From: Methylomonas paludis
Lineage (GTDB): Bacteria > Pseudomonadota > Gammaproteobacteria > Methylococcales > Methylomonadaceae
Reading direction: 5' to 3'
Length of the DNA: 64,000 nucleotides
Assembly: GCF_018734325.1 (NCBI RefSeq)
Contig: NZ_CP073754.1
Coordinates: forward strand, 372,001 to 436,000
Shown here: in pieces, positions 55,729 through 64,000 of the stretch
Layout: every line of letters begins with the position of its first letter
How positions within the stretch are numbered: position 1 is the stretch's first letter
Made by a program: the position numbers and the translations under genes
The notes under the pieces: generated by a model
Seen by the model: only the letters and a program-made list of their open reading frames with translations
Databases searched by the model: none
Told to the model about the DNA's origin: nothing

Positions 55729-56088
55729 ATGGCAAATCAAAACGCAAAAGGCTGGAAACGGCTAGTAAATGCCTGCTTTTTTTCCATAGCAGGTTTTAAG
55801 GCGACTTGGCAGCACGAAGAAGCCTTTCGTCAGGAGGCGGCTTTATTTGTGCTGACAACGCCATTGGCTTTATGGCTGGGCCATAATAATATCGAGAAAG
55901 TATTGCTGATTGGCAGCGTGGTGCTGGTGTTATTGGTAGAGCTGTTAAATTCAGCAGTTGAAGCAGTAGTTGACCGAGTAGGCTTCGAGCATCACGAATT
56001 GTCGGGTCGCGCCAAAGATATCGGTTCCGCTGCCGTCATGCTCTCATTGATCTGGGCAGGTGTGACCTGGGCATTAATTTTGTTATAA
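55729..56088 (+). CDS. dgkA: Diacylglycerol kinase
   Basis: Small trimeric membrane kinase that recycles diacylglycerol to phosphatidic acid. Key stretches are FRQEAALFV and ELLNSAVEAVVDRVG with the conserved glutamates, followed by RAKDIGSAAVM. ATG 55729 lies four bases after gcvH; a longer frame into gcvH is rejected. 119 residues, normal for DgkA. Confidence 0.93.
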   Translation: MANQNAKGWKRLVNACFFSIAGFKATWQHEEAFRQEAALFVLTTPLALWLGHNNIEKVLLIGSVVLVLLVELLNSAVEAVVDRVGFEHHELSGRAKDIGSAAVMLSLIWAGVTWALILL

Positions 56089-56098
56089 AAGGATAAAA

Positions 56099-57031
56099 AT
56101 GGCTGCATTGATCTGTGGATCTATGGCATACGACACCATTATGGTGTTTCATGATAAATTCAAAAACCACATTCTCCCGGATAAAGTACATATCCTAAAT
56201 GTTTCATTTCTGGTACCTAGCTTGCGCCGTGAATATGGCGGTTGCGCAGGCAATATTGCCTACAATCTGCAACTGCTGCAAGAAGAGCCGCAGATTATGG
56301 CCACCGTTGGTCATGATTTTGAACCTTATGCCCAATGGTTGAGTCAACATGGCATCTCAACACGCTACATTCAGGTGCTGGATGATCATTATACCGGGCA
56401 GGCTTACATTACCACCGACTCAGACGATAATCAGATTACCGCGTTTCACCCTGGTGCCATGAATTTCTCGCATTATAATCAGGTAGCCTCGGCTAGCGAA
56501 ATTAGTATAGGTATCGTATCGCCAGACGGCAAACAGGGGATGCAAGAACATGCGGAACAATTTGCCGAGCAAGGTATTCCGTTCATTTTTGATCCGGGCC
56601 AAGGTATGCCGATGTTTGATGGTCCAGAATTATTAAGATTTCTGGAATTGGCCAATTATGCAACCTTCAATGACTATGAGGCGGAATTAGTACAGCAGCG
56701 TACCGGTTTGAACCTGATCCAGTTGGCCGAAAAAGTTGAAGCATTGATCATCACCTTAGGCAGTCAAGGTTCAAAAATTTACACCAATGGTCAGTGTCTG
56801 GAAATTCCGGCCGCACCCGTCAGTTCAGTGCAGGATCCAACTGGATGTGGTGATGCCTATCGTGCCGGCTTGCTGTTCGGTCTGATCAATGCCTATGATT
56901 GGGAAACTACCGGCCGTATCGCATCACTATTGGGGGCTATTAAAATCGAGCATTCCGGTACCCAGAATCATCGATTTACGCTGGCCGAGTTTCAACAACG
57001 TTATCTAGACAGCTTCGGAACATCATTTTGA
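56099..57031 (+). CDS. PfkB-family carbohydrate/nucleoside kinase
   Basis: A 310-residue ribokinase-fold kinase. The N-terminal REYGGCAGNIAYNL glycine-rich signature and the C-terminal DPTGCGDAYRAGLLFG with the catalytic aspartate are clear. Closest in pattern to adenosine kinase-like members in proteobacteria, but the substrate is not certain. It overlaps mazG by four bases. Confidence 0.85.
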   Translation: MAALICGSMAYDTIMVFHDKFKNHILPDKVHILNVSFLVPSLRREYGGCAGNIAYNLQLLQEEPQIMATVGHDFEPYAQWLSQHGISTRYIQVLDDHYTGQAYITTDSDDNQITAFHPGAMNFSHYNQVASASEISIGIVSPDGKQGMQEHAEQFAEQGIPFIFDPGQGMPMFDGPELLRFLELANYATFNDYEAELVQQRTGLNLIQLAEKVEALIITLGSQGSKIYTNGQCLEIPAAPVSSVQDPTGCGDAYRAGLLFGLINAYDWETTGRIASLLGAIKIEHSGTQNHRFTLAEFQQRYLDSFGTSF

Positions 57032-57843
57032 GTTTAAGCAAAACCCGGACACTATTAGACTTGATGGTGCGTTTGCGCGACCCGGAGTCCGGTTGCCCTT
57101 GGGATATCCAGCAGGACTTTCACAGCCTGATGCCTTATACCCTGGAAGAAGCCTATGAAGTAATTGATGCAATTGAACGCAACGATTTTCAGGATTTGCG
57201 TGGTGAATTGGGCGATTTGTTACTGCAGGTGGTGTTTCATGCCCGGATTGCTGAAGAGCGTGGCTTGTTTGATTTTGAGCAGGTAGCTGCCGGAATAGCC
57301 GAGAAGCTGATTAACCGACACCCCCATGTATTCGCAACTGCCAGTTATAGCAGCGATGCCCAACGCCAACAGGCTTGGGATGATGCTAAGGCCGTCGAAA
57401 GGCAGCAAAAAAAAGTAAGCGATAGCCCGGAAAGTGTCTTGGCAGGTGTTGCCAGCAGTCTGCCTGCCTTGGTGCAATGTGAAAAAATCCAGAATCGGGC
57501 TGCCAGCCACGGTTTTGACTGGCCCGAAATTGAGCCGGTGTTCGATAAAGTCAGAGAAGAATTAGCCGAAGTGCATGAAGCCTGGCAAAGTCAGGATCAA
57601 GCTCATATTGAAGAAGAAATCGGTGATTTATTTCTGGTCGTGGTAAATCTGGCCAGACATTTACAGGTCAATCCCGAAATGGCGCTACGTGCCGCCACGC
57701 AAAAATTTACCCGCCGCTTTAATTACATCGAAACCCAAGTGGCAGCAGCCGGACGCAGTTTGCGCGATTGCCAACTGGCCGAACTGGACAATTTATGGAA
57801 TGAAGCCAAACGGGTGCAAAACCGCAAGCGTGAAGAATCGTGA
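57028..57843 (+). CDS. mazG: Nucleoside triphosphate pyrophosphohydrolase MazG
   Basis: Hydrolyses (d)NTPs to monophosphates; housecleaning enzyme. Two MazG domains are present, with CPWDIQQDFHSLMPYTLEEAYE and ELGDLLLQVVFHA in the first and EEIGDLFLVVVNLAR in the second, giving the E-x-x-E...E-x-x-D metal sites. The start is TTG within the TTGA overlap of the preceding gene. Confidence 0.94.
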   Translation: MSLSKTRTLLDLMVRLRDPESGCPWDIQQDFHSLMPYTLEEAYEVIDAIERNDFQDLRGELGDLLLQVVFHARIAEERGLFDFEQVAAGIAEKLINRHPHVFATASYSSDAQRQQAWDDAKAVERQQKKVSDSPESVLAGVASSLPALVQCEKIQNRAASHGFDWPEIEPVFDKVREELAEVHEAWQSQDQAHIEEEIGDLFLVVVNLARHLQVNPEMALRAATQKFTRRFNYIETQVAAAGRSLRDCQLAELDNLWNEAKRVQNRKREES

Positions 57844-58166
57844 TGCCGGCTTTAGTTAGCCGGCAGTTGGCAATAATATGTTGTCTAGTGGCCGGTTCCG
57901 TCGAAAGTGCGGAATTATTAGGACATATTTCTGACGAAACCGCTGGTGCCGAAACGGCACAAGCCGATGCAGATTTTGTTGGACAAAGTCCTATCAGCTA
58001 CCGGGTTATCTGCCCGCCGGATACCAAAATGTTGCCCGAATGCCAATTGCCGACCGTGCAGGATAGCCTAAGCCTGGGTGAGCAAGCGCCAGCCTCAGAA
58101 CCAGTTGAGCAGGCTGCAGGCAGCAATGTCGACAAACCCCGCATCAAGCACAAGAGTCGCCATTAG
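57843..58166 (+). CDS. Small probable exported protein of unknown function
   Basis: About 107 residues, starting in a GTGATG overlap with the mazG stop. The N-terminus resembles a signal peptide (VSRQLAIICCLVAGSVESA). The rest is acidic and low in complexity, with two cysteines in CPPDTKMLPEC and a basic tail. No family recognised; translation is suggested by the stop/start overlap only. Confidence 0.5.
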   Translation: MPALVSRQLAIICCLVAGSVESAELLGHISDETAGAETAQADADFVGQSPISYRVICPPDTKMLPECQLPTVQDSLSLGEQAPASEPVEQAAGSNVDKPRIKHKSRH

Positions 58167-58210
58167 TTGCAGAGCAGGCTCCCAGCCCAGGCTCCGCGAC
58201 CTCTGGCGGC

Positions 58211-58966
58211 TTAGCAGTTTTTAAATCTATTGATCAATACTGATTTGAAATAACGCTGCAAATCAACACGAATCGGCATGAAATAAATATTTAGTTTGCT
58301 GGCAATAATACTATCAATCAGGTTATTGGCAAATGCCACATTCCACTGGTAATCCGGACGGAAACCACTGGGAAATTTGACTTTATTCTTAACTTCCCAG
58401 TAGTTCATTGAAGCAGTGGAAGTGATCGGACTAATCCCTATATAAGTTTCCAAGCCAGTCATTTGTTCAGCATAGATTTCAATCATTCTGCTGTCGTAGA
58501 AAGGTTGAGAAAAAAAGCCACCTGCACCGGCATCAACTTTGCGCTGAATATAATCACATTCCTGTTGTAAGCCGTTTCGATGCGGGTCAAAGCCGGCGTA
58601 GATATTCAGCTTGGGATAATAATGACGTAGTGAGCGAATTAAATCGACAACATCAGTATTGTAATAGGCCCGTTTCAACCCTTCCGGCGGATCTCCCGTC
58701 ACCAGCAACACATTATCAAGTTGGTAATCATCGATAATTCTGCACAATTCGCCGCTTTCAATGCTGAAATCGATGGCACGAAAATGCGGGATAAAGCGAA
58801 ATTTATTTCGGTCGATTCGGTCAGAGAGCGCCCAACTGCGGGTGGTAAAATGCTGAATATCGGGGACATTGATAATATTAATGCCGGGATTAAGTGATTG
58901 CACAAATGAGTATTGCTGATCAAAAACTTCCAGGCTTCTGGGAACAATTTCAAAAGAGATATTCAT
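58211..58966 (-). CDS. metF: Divergent methylenetetrahydrofolate reductase-like protein
   Basis: A 251-residue TIM-barrel protein resembling MetF, which makes 5-methyltetrahydrofolate for methionine synthesis. Visible landmarks: ISFEIVP at the N-terminus, VLLVTGDPPEG, IYAGFDPHRNGLQQECDYI, GAGGFFSQPFYD and TYIGISPI. It is shorter than E. coli MetF (296) and more divergent. It follows metE by nine bases, which supports a role in supplying its methyl donor. Confidence 0.75.
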   Translation of the reverse strand: MNISFEIVPRSLEVFDQQYSFVQSLNPGINIINVPDIQHFTTRSWALSDRIDRNKFRFIPHFRAIDFSIESGELCRIIDDYQLDNVLLVTGDPPEGLKRAYYNTDVVDLIRSLRHYYPKLNIYAGFDPHRNGLQQECDYIQRKVDAGAGGFFSQPFYDSRMIEIYAEQMTGLETYIGISPITSTASMNYWEVKNKVKFPSGFRPDYQWNVAFANNLIDSIIASKLNIYFMPIRVDLQRYFKSVLINRFKNC

Positions 58967-58975
58967 CTTCAGGAC

Positions 58976-61255
58976 TTAGACTATTATTTCACGTAGTTGT
59001 TTAGCAGCATTGACCATCGCAGCCAAAGCCGGTCTAACTTCACTCCATTGCCGGGTTTTCAGACCACAATCCGGGTTGACCCACAGCTTATCCAGCGTCA
59101 GTCGGCTGGCGGCGATTTTTAGCAGTTCCACCATGGTCTCGGTAGCCGGCAGATTCGGACTATGGATGTCGAAAACACCGGGGCCGATCTGATTTGGATA
59201 ATCAAAGTCAGTAAACGCATCCAGCAACTCCATATTCGAACGCGAAGTTTCTATGGTAATGACATCGGCATCCAGATCTGCGATGGCGGCAATGATGTCA
59301 TTGAACTCGGCATAACACATATGAGTATGGATTTGGGTGGCATCGTCAACGCCGCCGGCACTGATGCGAAACGCCCGTGCTGCCCAGTTGAGATAGCTAG
59401 GCCAGTCTGCTTGGCGTAGAGGCAAACCTTCGCGAAAAGCCGGCTCGTCGATTTGTATTACCTGAATACCGCTTTGCTCAAGATCGATAACTTCGTCGCG
59501 TATTGCCAGCGCCAGTTGATAGGCCGTTTGCTCACGGGATTGATCATCGCGCACAAATGACCAATTCAATAGCGTCACAGGACCGGTCAGCATGCCTTTC
59601 ATGGGACGGTCGGTCAGTGACTGGGCGTAATAGCTCCAACTGACAGTCATCGGCAGAGGCCGGCTGACATCGGCATAAATGATCGGTGGTTTTACATAGC
59701 GGGAGCCAAAGGATTGTACCCAGCCGTGACTAGTGAACATAAAGCCGTCTAGCCGTTCGCCGAAATACTCAACCATATCGTTACGTTCTGGTTCGCCATG
59801 CACCAATACATCAAGTCCCAATGCTTCCTGTTCCCGTACACATTGCTTGATTTGCTCTGCCATGAAAGTTCTATAGTCCTGCTCAGCCAGTGTGCCGCGT
59901 TTATAGTCCAGTCTGGCTTTACGAATTGCCGTGGTTTGCGGGAATGAGCCTATGGTAGTGGTCGGGAAAAGCGGTAGATTCAGCTTTTGTTGTTGTAATG
60001 TTTTACGAATCGGAAACGGATTGAGGCGGCGATCCAGATTAGCCGCCAAATTTTCCAGACGGGCGCGTACTTTGTTATTGCATATCCAGGCGGCAGCGCT
60101 GCGTGAGGCAATGGTTGCGGCTGCCGCGTCCCATTCCGGCTGCGCCGCATCAATACCTTCAACAAAGGCCAGACGCAACAATTCCAGCTCAGTTAATTTT
60201 TGCCGGGCAAATGCCAGCCAGGGTTTGACCAGCGGATTTAACCCGGTCTCCCTTGCCAAATCAATGGGCACATGCAGCAATGAACAAGAAGGAGCCAACC
60301 ATAAATGGCCGAGAAAACTTTGCCGTACCTGTTCTACAGTTGCTAAAGCTGTCGTCAAATCCGTCCGCCAGATGTTACGACCATCAACCAACCCTAGTGA
60401 CAGAACTTTACGGTTGCTGAAATTGGCCAGTACCGAGTCTAGCTGTTCGGGGGCGCGTGTCAGGTCTATATGCAGACCAGCAACCGGCAATCGGCAGGCC
60501 AATGCTGTATTATCAGCCAATCCGCCGAAATAACTGGTCAGCAAAATATTGATAGAGCTGTGCTGCAACGTAGCGTAAGTCATTTCAAAAGCTCGTTGCC
60601 AGGCATCGGGTAGATCCATTACCAATATTGGTTCATCGATTTGTAACCAATCCACATCCAGTTCGACCAGACCTTGCAGAATCTGCTGATACACCGGCAA
60701 CAAGCGTTCCAGCAAATCCAGCTTATCGAAATGGCCGACTGTCTTTGCCAGCCATAACCAGCTTAGCGGACCAAGCAACACCGGCTTGGCTTGATGGCCG
60801 AGGGCCAGCAATGCTCTGGTTTCATCGAACAGCTTGGTGCAGGCTAAGCTAAATTTCTGATCTGCGCTGATTTCCGGCACCAGATAGTGGTAATTGGTAT
60901 CGAACCATTTGGTCATCTCCAGAGCCCGGTAACTGCTGCCATCGGCACTTTGTCCGCGTGCCATACGGAAATAGGTATCCAGATCAACTTGTGATCCCTG
61001 CCAGTTGAAGCGGGGTGGTATCGCGCCCAGCATGGCAGTGGTATCCAGAACGTGATCATAGTAAGAAAAATCGCCAACCGGTAGATAATCCAGTCCGCAA
61101 CTGCTCTGTAATTGCCAATGCCGAGCACGCAACTCAGCACCAACGGCAAGTAAGGCATCGGCATCGATTTCCCCATGCCAATAACGTTCCAGCGCAATTT
61201 TCAGTTCGCGATTTTTACCGATACGGGGAAAACCCAGGTTGTGAATTTTAGTCAT
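58976..61255 (-). CDS. metE: Cobalamin-independent methionine synthase
   Basis: Transfers a methyl group from 5-methyltetrahydropteroyltri-L-glutamate to homocysteine with a zinc ion. Starts THNLGFPRIGKNRELK; the zinc ligands are in HTHMCYAEF and NPDCGLKTR near the C-terminus; IQIDEPAFREGLP and GMLTGPVTLLNWS are also diagnostic. 759 residues as expected. Divergent from metR, its usual activator. Confidence 0.96.
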   Translation of the reverse strand: MTKIHNLGFPRIGKNRELKIALERYWHGEIDADALLAVGAELRARHWQLQSSCGLDYLPVGDFSYYDHVLDTTAMLGAIPPRFNWQGSQVDLDTYFRMARGQSADGSSYRALEMTKWFDTNYHYLVPEISADQKFSLACTKLFDETRALLALGHQAKPVLLGPLSWLWLAKTVGHFDKLDLLERLLPVYQQILQGLVELDVDWLQIDEPILVMDLPDAWQRAFEMTYATLQHSSINILLTSYFGGLADNTALACRLPVAGLHIDLTRAPEQLDSVLANFSNRKVLSLGLVDGRNIWRTDLTTALATVEQVRQSFLGHLWLAPSCSLLHVPIDLARETGLNPLVKPWLAFARQKLTELELLRLAFVEGIDAAQPEWDAAAATIASRSAAAWICNNKVRARLENLAANLDRRLNPFPIRKTLQQQKLNLPLFPTTTIGSFPQTTAIRKARLDYKRGTLAEQDYRTFMAEQIKQCVREQEALGLDVLVHGEPERNDMVEYFGERLDGFMFTSHGWVQSFGSRYVKPPIIYADVSRPLPMTVSWSYYAQSLTDRPMKGMLTGPVTLLNWSFVRDDQSREQTAYQLALAIRDEVIDLEQSGIQVIQIDEPAFREGLPLRQADWPSYLNWAARAFRISAGGVDDATQIHTHMCYAEFNDIIAAIADLDADVITIETSRSNMELLDAFTDFDYPNQIGPGVFDIHSPNLPATETMVELLKIAASRLTLDKLWVNPDCGLKTRQWSEVRPALAAMVNAAKQLREIIV

Positions 61256-61344
61256 GCGTAAATGCCTATTGTGTTGATGAAGAAAATGCCAGCATTGTAA
61301 GCAGGAATAATAATGAGGATAATTGATGGTTTCTCATGATTCGA

Positions 61345-61357
61345 TGAAGGATATTCA
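61345..61357. promoter_or_regulatory. MetR-type dyad between metE and metR
   Basis: TGAAGGATATTCA is a TGAA-N5-TTCA dyad like MetR sites. It lies five bases before the metR ATG and about 90 bases from the metE start, where it could activate metE and repress metR. Confidence 0.45.
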
Positions 61358-61362
61358 TAGAT

Positions 61363-62259
61363 ATGGAGCTGATACATTTGCGCATTCTTTTGGCGCTAAA
61401 ACAGCACGGCACGCTGAGTGCTGCCGCCGAAAAGTTGCATCTAACTCAATCAGCACTGTCTCATCAGATCAAAAACCTGGAACAACGCCTGGGGGTGACG
61501 CTTTGGCACAAGCAGGGCCGGTTACTGGTATTGACGCAGGCGGGCCGCTATTTATCCGAGGTAGCCGAATCGGTGATTGAAACCGTAGACTCGGCTGGGC
61601 GGCATCTGACGCTGCTGGCTGAGGGTAAGACCGGTAAGCTGGCGATAGGTATAGATTGCCATGCCTGTTATGAATGGTTTCGCGGCATCCTGCAGCCATA
61701 TTTGCGGGCTTGGCCGGATCTGGCGATAGAAGTCACTTCCCGTTATCGTTTCAATTCCTTTGAAGCAATCCAGAGTTACAAGCTGGATGCAGTACTGACC
61801 TCCGATCCGGTCAATAATGGCATGCTCAGATATCAAGCCTTGTTCGGCTTCGAGCTAGTGCTGATTGTTGCAGAGCAACATCGGCTGGCCGGACGCGGCT
61901 CGATTGTTCCGGCCGACTTAGGTGATGAAACCGTATTGACCTATCCAGTTGAACGTGATCGACTGGACATGTTCAGAAAAGTGCTGCAACCGGCCGGTAT
62001 TGAACCTGCCGGCCATATTCCGGTTGAGGAAACCGACATTATGCTGCAACTGGTTGCTGCTGGACGTGGGGTTTGCCTGTTGCCGGAATGGCTGCTGGCG
62101 GACAAATATGCCAAGCTAGGCTTGACCAGTCTGCGTTTTAGCGGCTTGCCGCTGACGAAAACCATGTATCTGGCCTGCCGGCACGAAGATGCCGAATTGG
62201 AATACATGCAGTGGCTGATAAACCATGCCCGCACCGGGATAGCTACTACCCATGAATAG
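61363..62259 (+). CDS. metR: LysR-type regulator MetR
   Basis: LysR-family activator of methionine genes responding to homocysteine. N-terminal helix-turn-helix LSAAAEKLHLTQSALSHQIKNLE, then the effector-binding domain. The MELIHLRILLALKQHGTLS start and the divergent metE neighbour make MetR the best assignment. Confidence 0.9.
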   Translation: MELIHLRILLALKQHGTLSAAAEKLHLTQSALSHQIKNLEQRLGVTLWHKQGRLLVLTQAGRYLSEVAESVIETVDSAGRHLTLLAEGKTGKLAIGIDCHACYEWFRGILQPYLRAWPDLAIEVTSRYRFNSFEAIQSYKLDAVLTSDPVNNGMLRYQALFGFELVLIVAEQHRLAGRGSIVPADLGDETVLTYPVERDRLDMFRKVLQPAGIEPAGHIPVEETDIMLQLVAAGRGVCLLPEWLLADKYAKLGLTSLRFSGLPLTKTMYLACRHEDAELEYMQWLINHARTGIATTHE

Positions 62260-62344
62260 CTGTATATAGTGGTTATTGAAAAATATATCACAATATATAG
62301 TTGATTGTGCTTGACCTGCCCATTTGTCAGGCTTAGAATCTCCC

Positions 62345-62540
62345 CCTGAGATGGTTCCCCAAAAGGGGATTAAAAGGGAATTCGGTCGGTCAATATGGGC
62401 GCATTTAGCCCAGTTGCCGGTATACCGAAGCTGCCCCCGCAACTGTACTCGGTGAGTTTTTAGTCCTGCATGCCACTGGATAGTAATCCGGGAAGGCCGA
62501 TTAAAGATTACGACCCGAAAGCCAGGAGACCTGCCTTCGT
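62345..62540 (+). ncRNA. Cobalamin riboswitch
   Basis: Conserved elements in order: an ATGGTTCCCC/GGGGAT start with AAAAGGGAA, CTGCCCCCGCAACTGTA, the GCCACTGG box, GGGAAGGCC and CGACCCGAAAGCCAGGAGACC. This is the adenosylcobalamin aptamer. It lies 140 bases upstream of the ribonucleotide reductase gene; a GACGAC/GTCGTT hairpin near 62606-62619 may be part of the expression platform. Confidence 0.92.
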
Positions 62541-62679
62541 CAAACTTAGTCAACCAGGAGCGGGGTGCCTCCAAAGACGATGGTAAGCCTATCTGGGTCA
62601 GACGACTTTTCTGTCGTTTAATGATCAAATCGACTACTCATCATTTTGCCACTCCCGTTCCCCAGCCGTGGAGTACCGC

Positions 62680-64000
62680 ATGCAATCAACCGCAGTCCGC
62701 TCGTCTACCCGAACCATCAATGCCGCAGAACAAGCCAAAGTCTCTGTAACTATTGCCTATCAAGGTATTGAGGTGATACGCCGCAATCAGGCTGTGGTAG
62801 TGTTTCAGCCGGAAAAAATCGGTATCGCCATTACCAAAGCATTTTTGGCTGTATCCGGCCCACAAGGCCAGACTTCCGCGCGTATTCGCGAGCAGGTCGC
62901 GCATCTGACTTCCAGTGTGGTAGATGTATTAAGCAGGCGATTTCCAGGGGGTGGTACAGTACATATCGAAGATATACAGGATCAGGTGGAATTGGCCCTG
63001 ATGCGTTCCGGCGCTCACGATGTTGCTCGCGCCTATGTACTCTACCGGGAGCAACGTGCCGCGCAGCGCTTGATGGAAACGCCGCCACGGGTTGGTGTGG
63101 ATATAGCGCCGTTAATGGTCAGTGATGATGGGCAGCGCTTACCGCTGGATAATACCTTTTGGCTGGAATTATGCCGCGAAGCTTGCGCCGGATTGACCGA
63201 TGTGGACGCCGAGCAAGTTTGGACATTAACCCTGCAAAATCTTTATGACGGTATTCCGTTGTCGACTGTAGGTCAGGCTTTGGTGTTAGCGGCACGTACT
63301 TTGATCGAGCGCGAACCGGACTACGCAAAAGTTGCAGCGCGTTTGCTGCTGAATAATCTGCGTAAGGAAGTGCTGGGAGTTACATTGAAGCAGATACAGA
63401 TGACCGAATGCTATGCCGACAGCTTTTGTGAGTTTATCAGCGCCGGTGTCGCCGCAGAATTACTCGATTCGCGCTTGCTGGAATTTGATCTGCCCCGCTT
63501 AGGTCAGGTGTTAAATGCTGAACGCGATCTGCAATTCGACTATCTGGGCCTGCAAACCCTTTATGATCGTTATTTCCTGCACATAGACGACCGCCGCATC
63601 GAACTACCGCAATGTTTCTTTATGCGGGTGGCCATGGGCTTGGCCCTCCACGAAATTGACCGCGAGGCACGTGCTATCGAGTTTTACCACTTGTTGTCCA
63701 GCTTTGACTTCATGTGTTCGACACCTACACTATTCAACAGTGGTACTCGCCATCCCCAACTATCTTCCTGCTATTTGACTACCGTTAGCGACGATCTGGA
63801 AGACATCTATCAAGGTATTAAGGAAAATGCCTTATTACAAAAATACGCCGGAGGGTTGGGCAACGACTGGACCCCGGTGCGGGCGTTGGGTAGCCGGATC
63901 AAGGGTACTAATGGTCATAGTCAAGGTGTGATCCCGTTCCTGAAAGTGGTCAACGATACCGCCGTTGCCGTTAATCAGGGCGGCAAGCGTAAGGGTGCGG
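62680..64000 (+). CDS. nrdA: Class I ribonucleotide reductase large subunit, partial
   Basis: Starts at ATG 62680 with GGAG upstream and stays open to the window edge (440 codons seen). An N-terminal ATP-cone (VEV-like GIEVIRRNQAVVVFQPEKI, EDIQDQVELALMRSG) is followed by the reductase N-terminal domain, with STPTLFNSGTRHPQLSSC containing the first redox cysteine. Because it sits behind a cobalamin riboswitch yet is the B12-independent class, the cell probably also has a B12-dependent reductase (nrdJ). The 3' end and nrdB lie outside the window. Confidence 0.92.
   Translation, partial: MQSTAVRSSTRTINAAEQAKVSVTIAYQGIEVIRRNQAVVVFQPEKIGIAITKAFLAVSGPQGQTSARIREQVAHLTSSVVDVLSRRFPGGGTVHIEDIQDQVELALMRSGAHDVARAYVLYREQRAAQRLMETPPRVGVDIAPLMVSDDGQRLPLDNTFWLELCREACAGLTDVDAEQVWTLTLQNLYDGIPLSTVGQALVLAARTLIEREPDYAKVAARLLLNNLRKEVLGVTLKQIQMTECYADSFCEFISAGVAAELLDSRLLEFDLPRLGQVLNAERDLQFDYLGLQTLYDRYFLHIDDRRIELPQCFFMRVAMGLALHEIDREARAIEFYHLLSSFDFMCSTPTLFNSGTRHPQLSSCYLTTVSDDLEDIYQGIKENALLQKYAGGLGNDWTPVRALGSRIKGTNGHSQGVIPFLKVVNDTAVAVNQGGKRKGA

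Noticed and set aside
59931-60533. 200-codon plus-strand frame opposite metE
   Set aside because: Serine/arginine-rich antisense shadow with no family likeness.

Overview
The window looks like chromosome of a gammaproteobacterial methanotroph or close methylotroph (order Methylococcales). It combines a ribulose monophosphate pathway gene (hexulose-6-phosphate synthase), transketolase and phosphoketolase with a nitrogen-fixation accessory cluster laid out much like that of Azotobacter. Assignment to an order is inference from gene content; no rRNA gene is present. No complete mobile element, tRNA gene or CRISPR array was recognised.

Layout. 0-3 kb: ilvE and the heptosyltransferases waaF and waaC. 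3-11 kb: a cupin, a PhoD-type phosphatase, a dicarboxylate symporter, rimI, a family 4 uracil-DNA glycosylase, leuA, a CHAD protein and pssA. 11-15 kb: ilvI-ilvH-ilvC. leuA and ilvI are each preceded on the minus strand by a sigma-70-type promoter and a tiny reading frame rich in branched-chain amino acid codons, which looks like leader-peptide attenuation. 15-18 kb: a phosphopantetheinyl transferase, a broken vapC remnant and a tandem nitroreductase (SagB type). 17.8-29.3 kb: the nif accessory region in two operons, iscA-nifU-nifS and nifV-orf-cysE-orf-orf-nifW-nifZ-nifM-clpX-grx/bolA-nifF-rseC. Each starts with a GG-N10-GC sigma-54 promoter and an upstream TGT-N10-ACA NifA site. nifHDK is not here, so it must lie elsewhere. 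A SIR2-like gene ends head-on against the nif operon.

30.7-39 kb: hps, tkt, a small exported protein with a duplicated motif, a 453-residue protein made of 19 copies of a TGVAKYL-type motif, a DUF2782 protein and phosphoketolase. 39-41.6 kb: a CydAB-like pair that appears to lack the heme b558 ligands. 41.7-45.3 kb: phoR, phoB and nhaD. 45.6-49.2 kb: a 1198-residue flavin/iron-sulfur oxidoreductase joining NfnB/GltD-like and PyrK-like modules. 49.5-58 kb: an isolated secF, trkH, a PAP2 phosphatase with a glycosyltransferase, an isolated efflux adaptor, gcvH, dgkA, a PfkB kinase and mazG. 58-64 kb: metF-like and metE divergent from metR, then a cobalamin riboswitch ahead of a class I ribonucleotide reductase gene cut by the window end.

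The most unusual items are the TGVAKYL repeat protein and its exported neighbour, the degenerate CydA, the unnamed small proteins inside the nif operon, the glutaredoxin-BolA fusion and the two branched-chain leader peptides.
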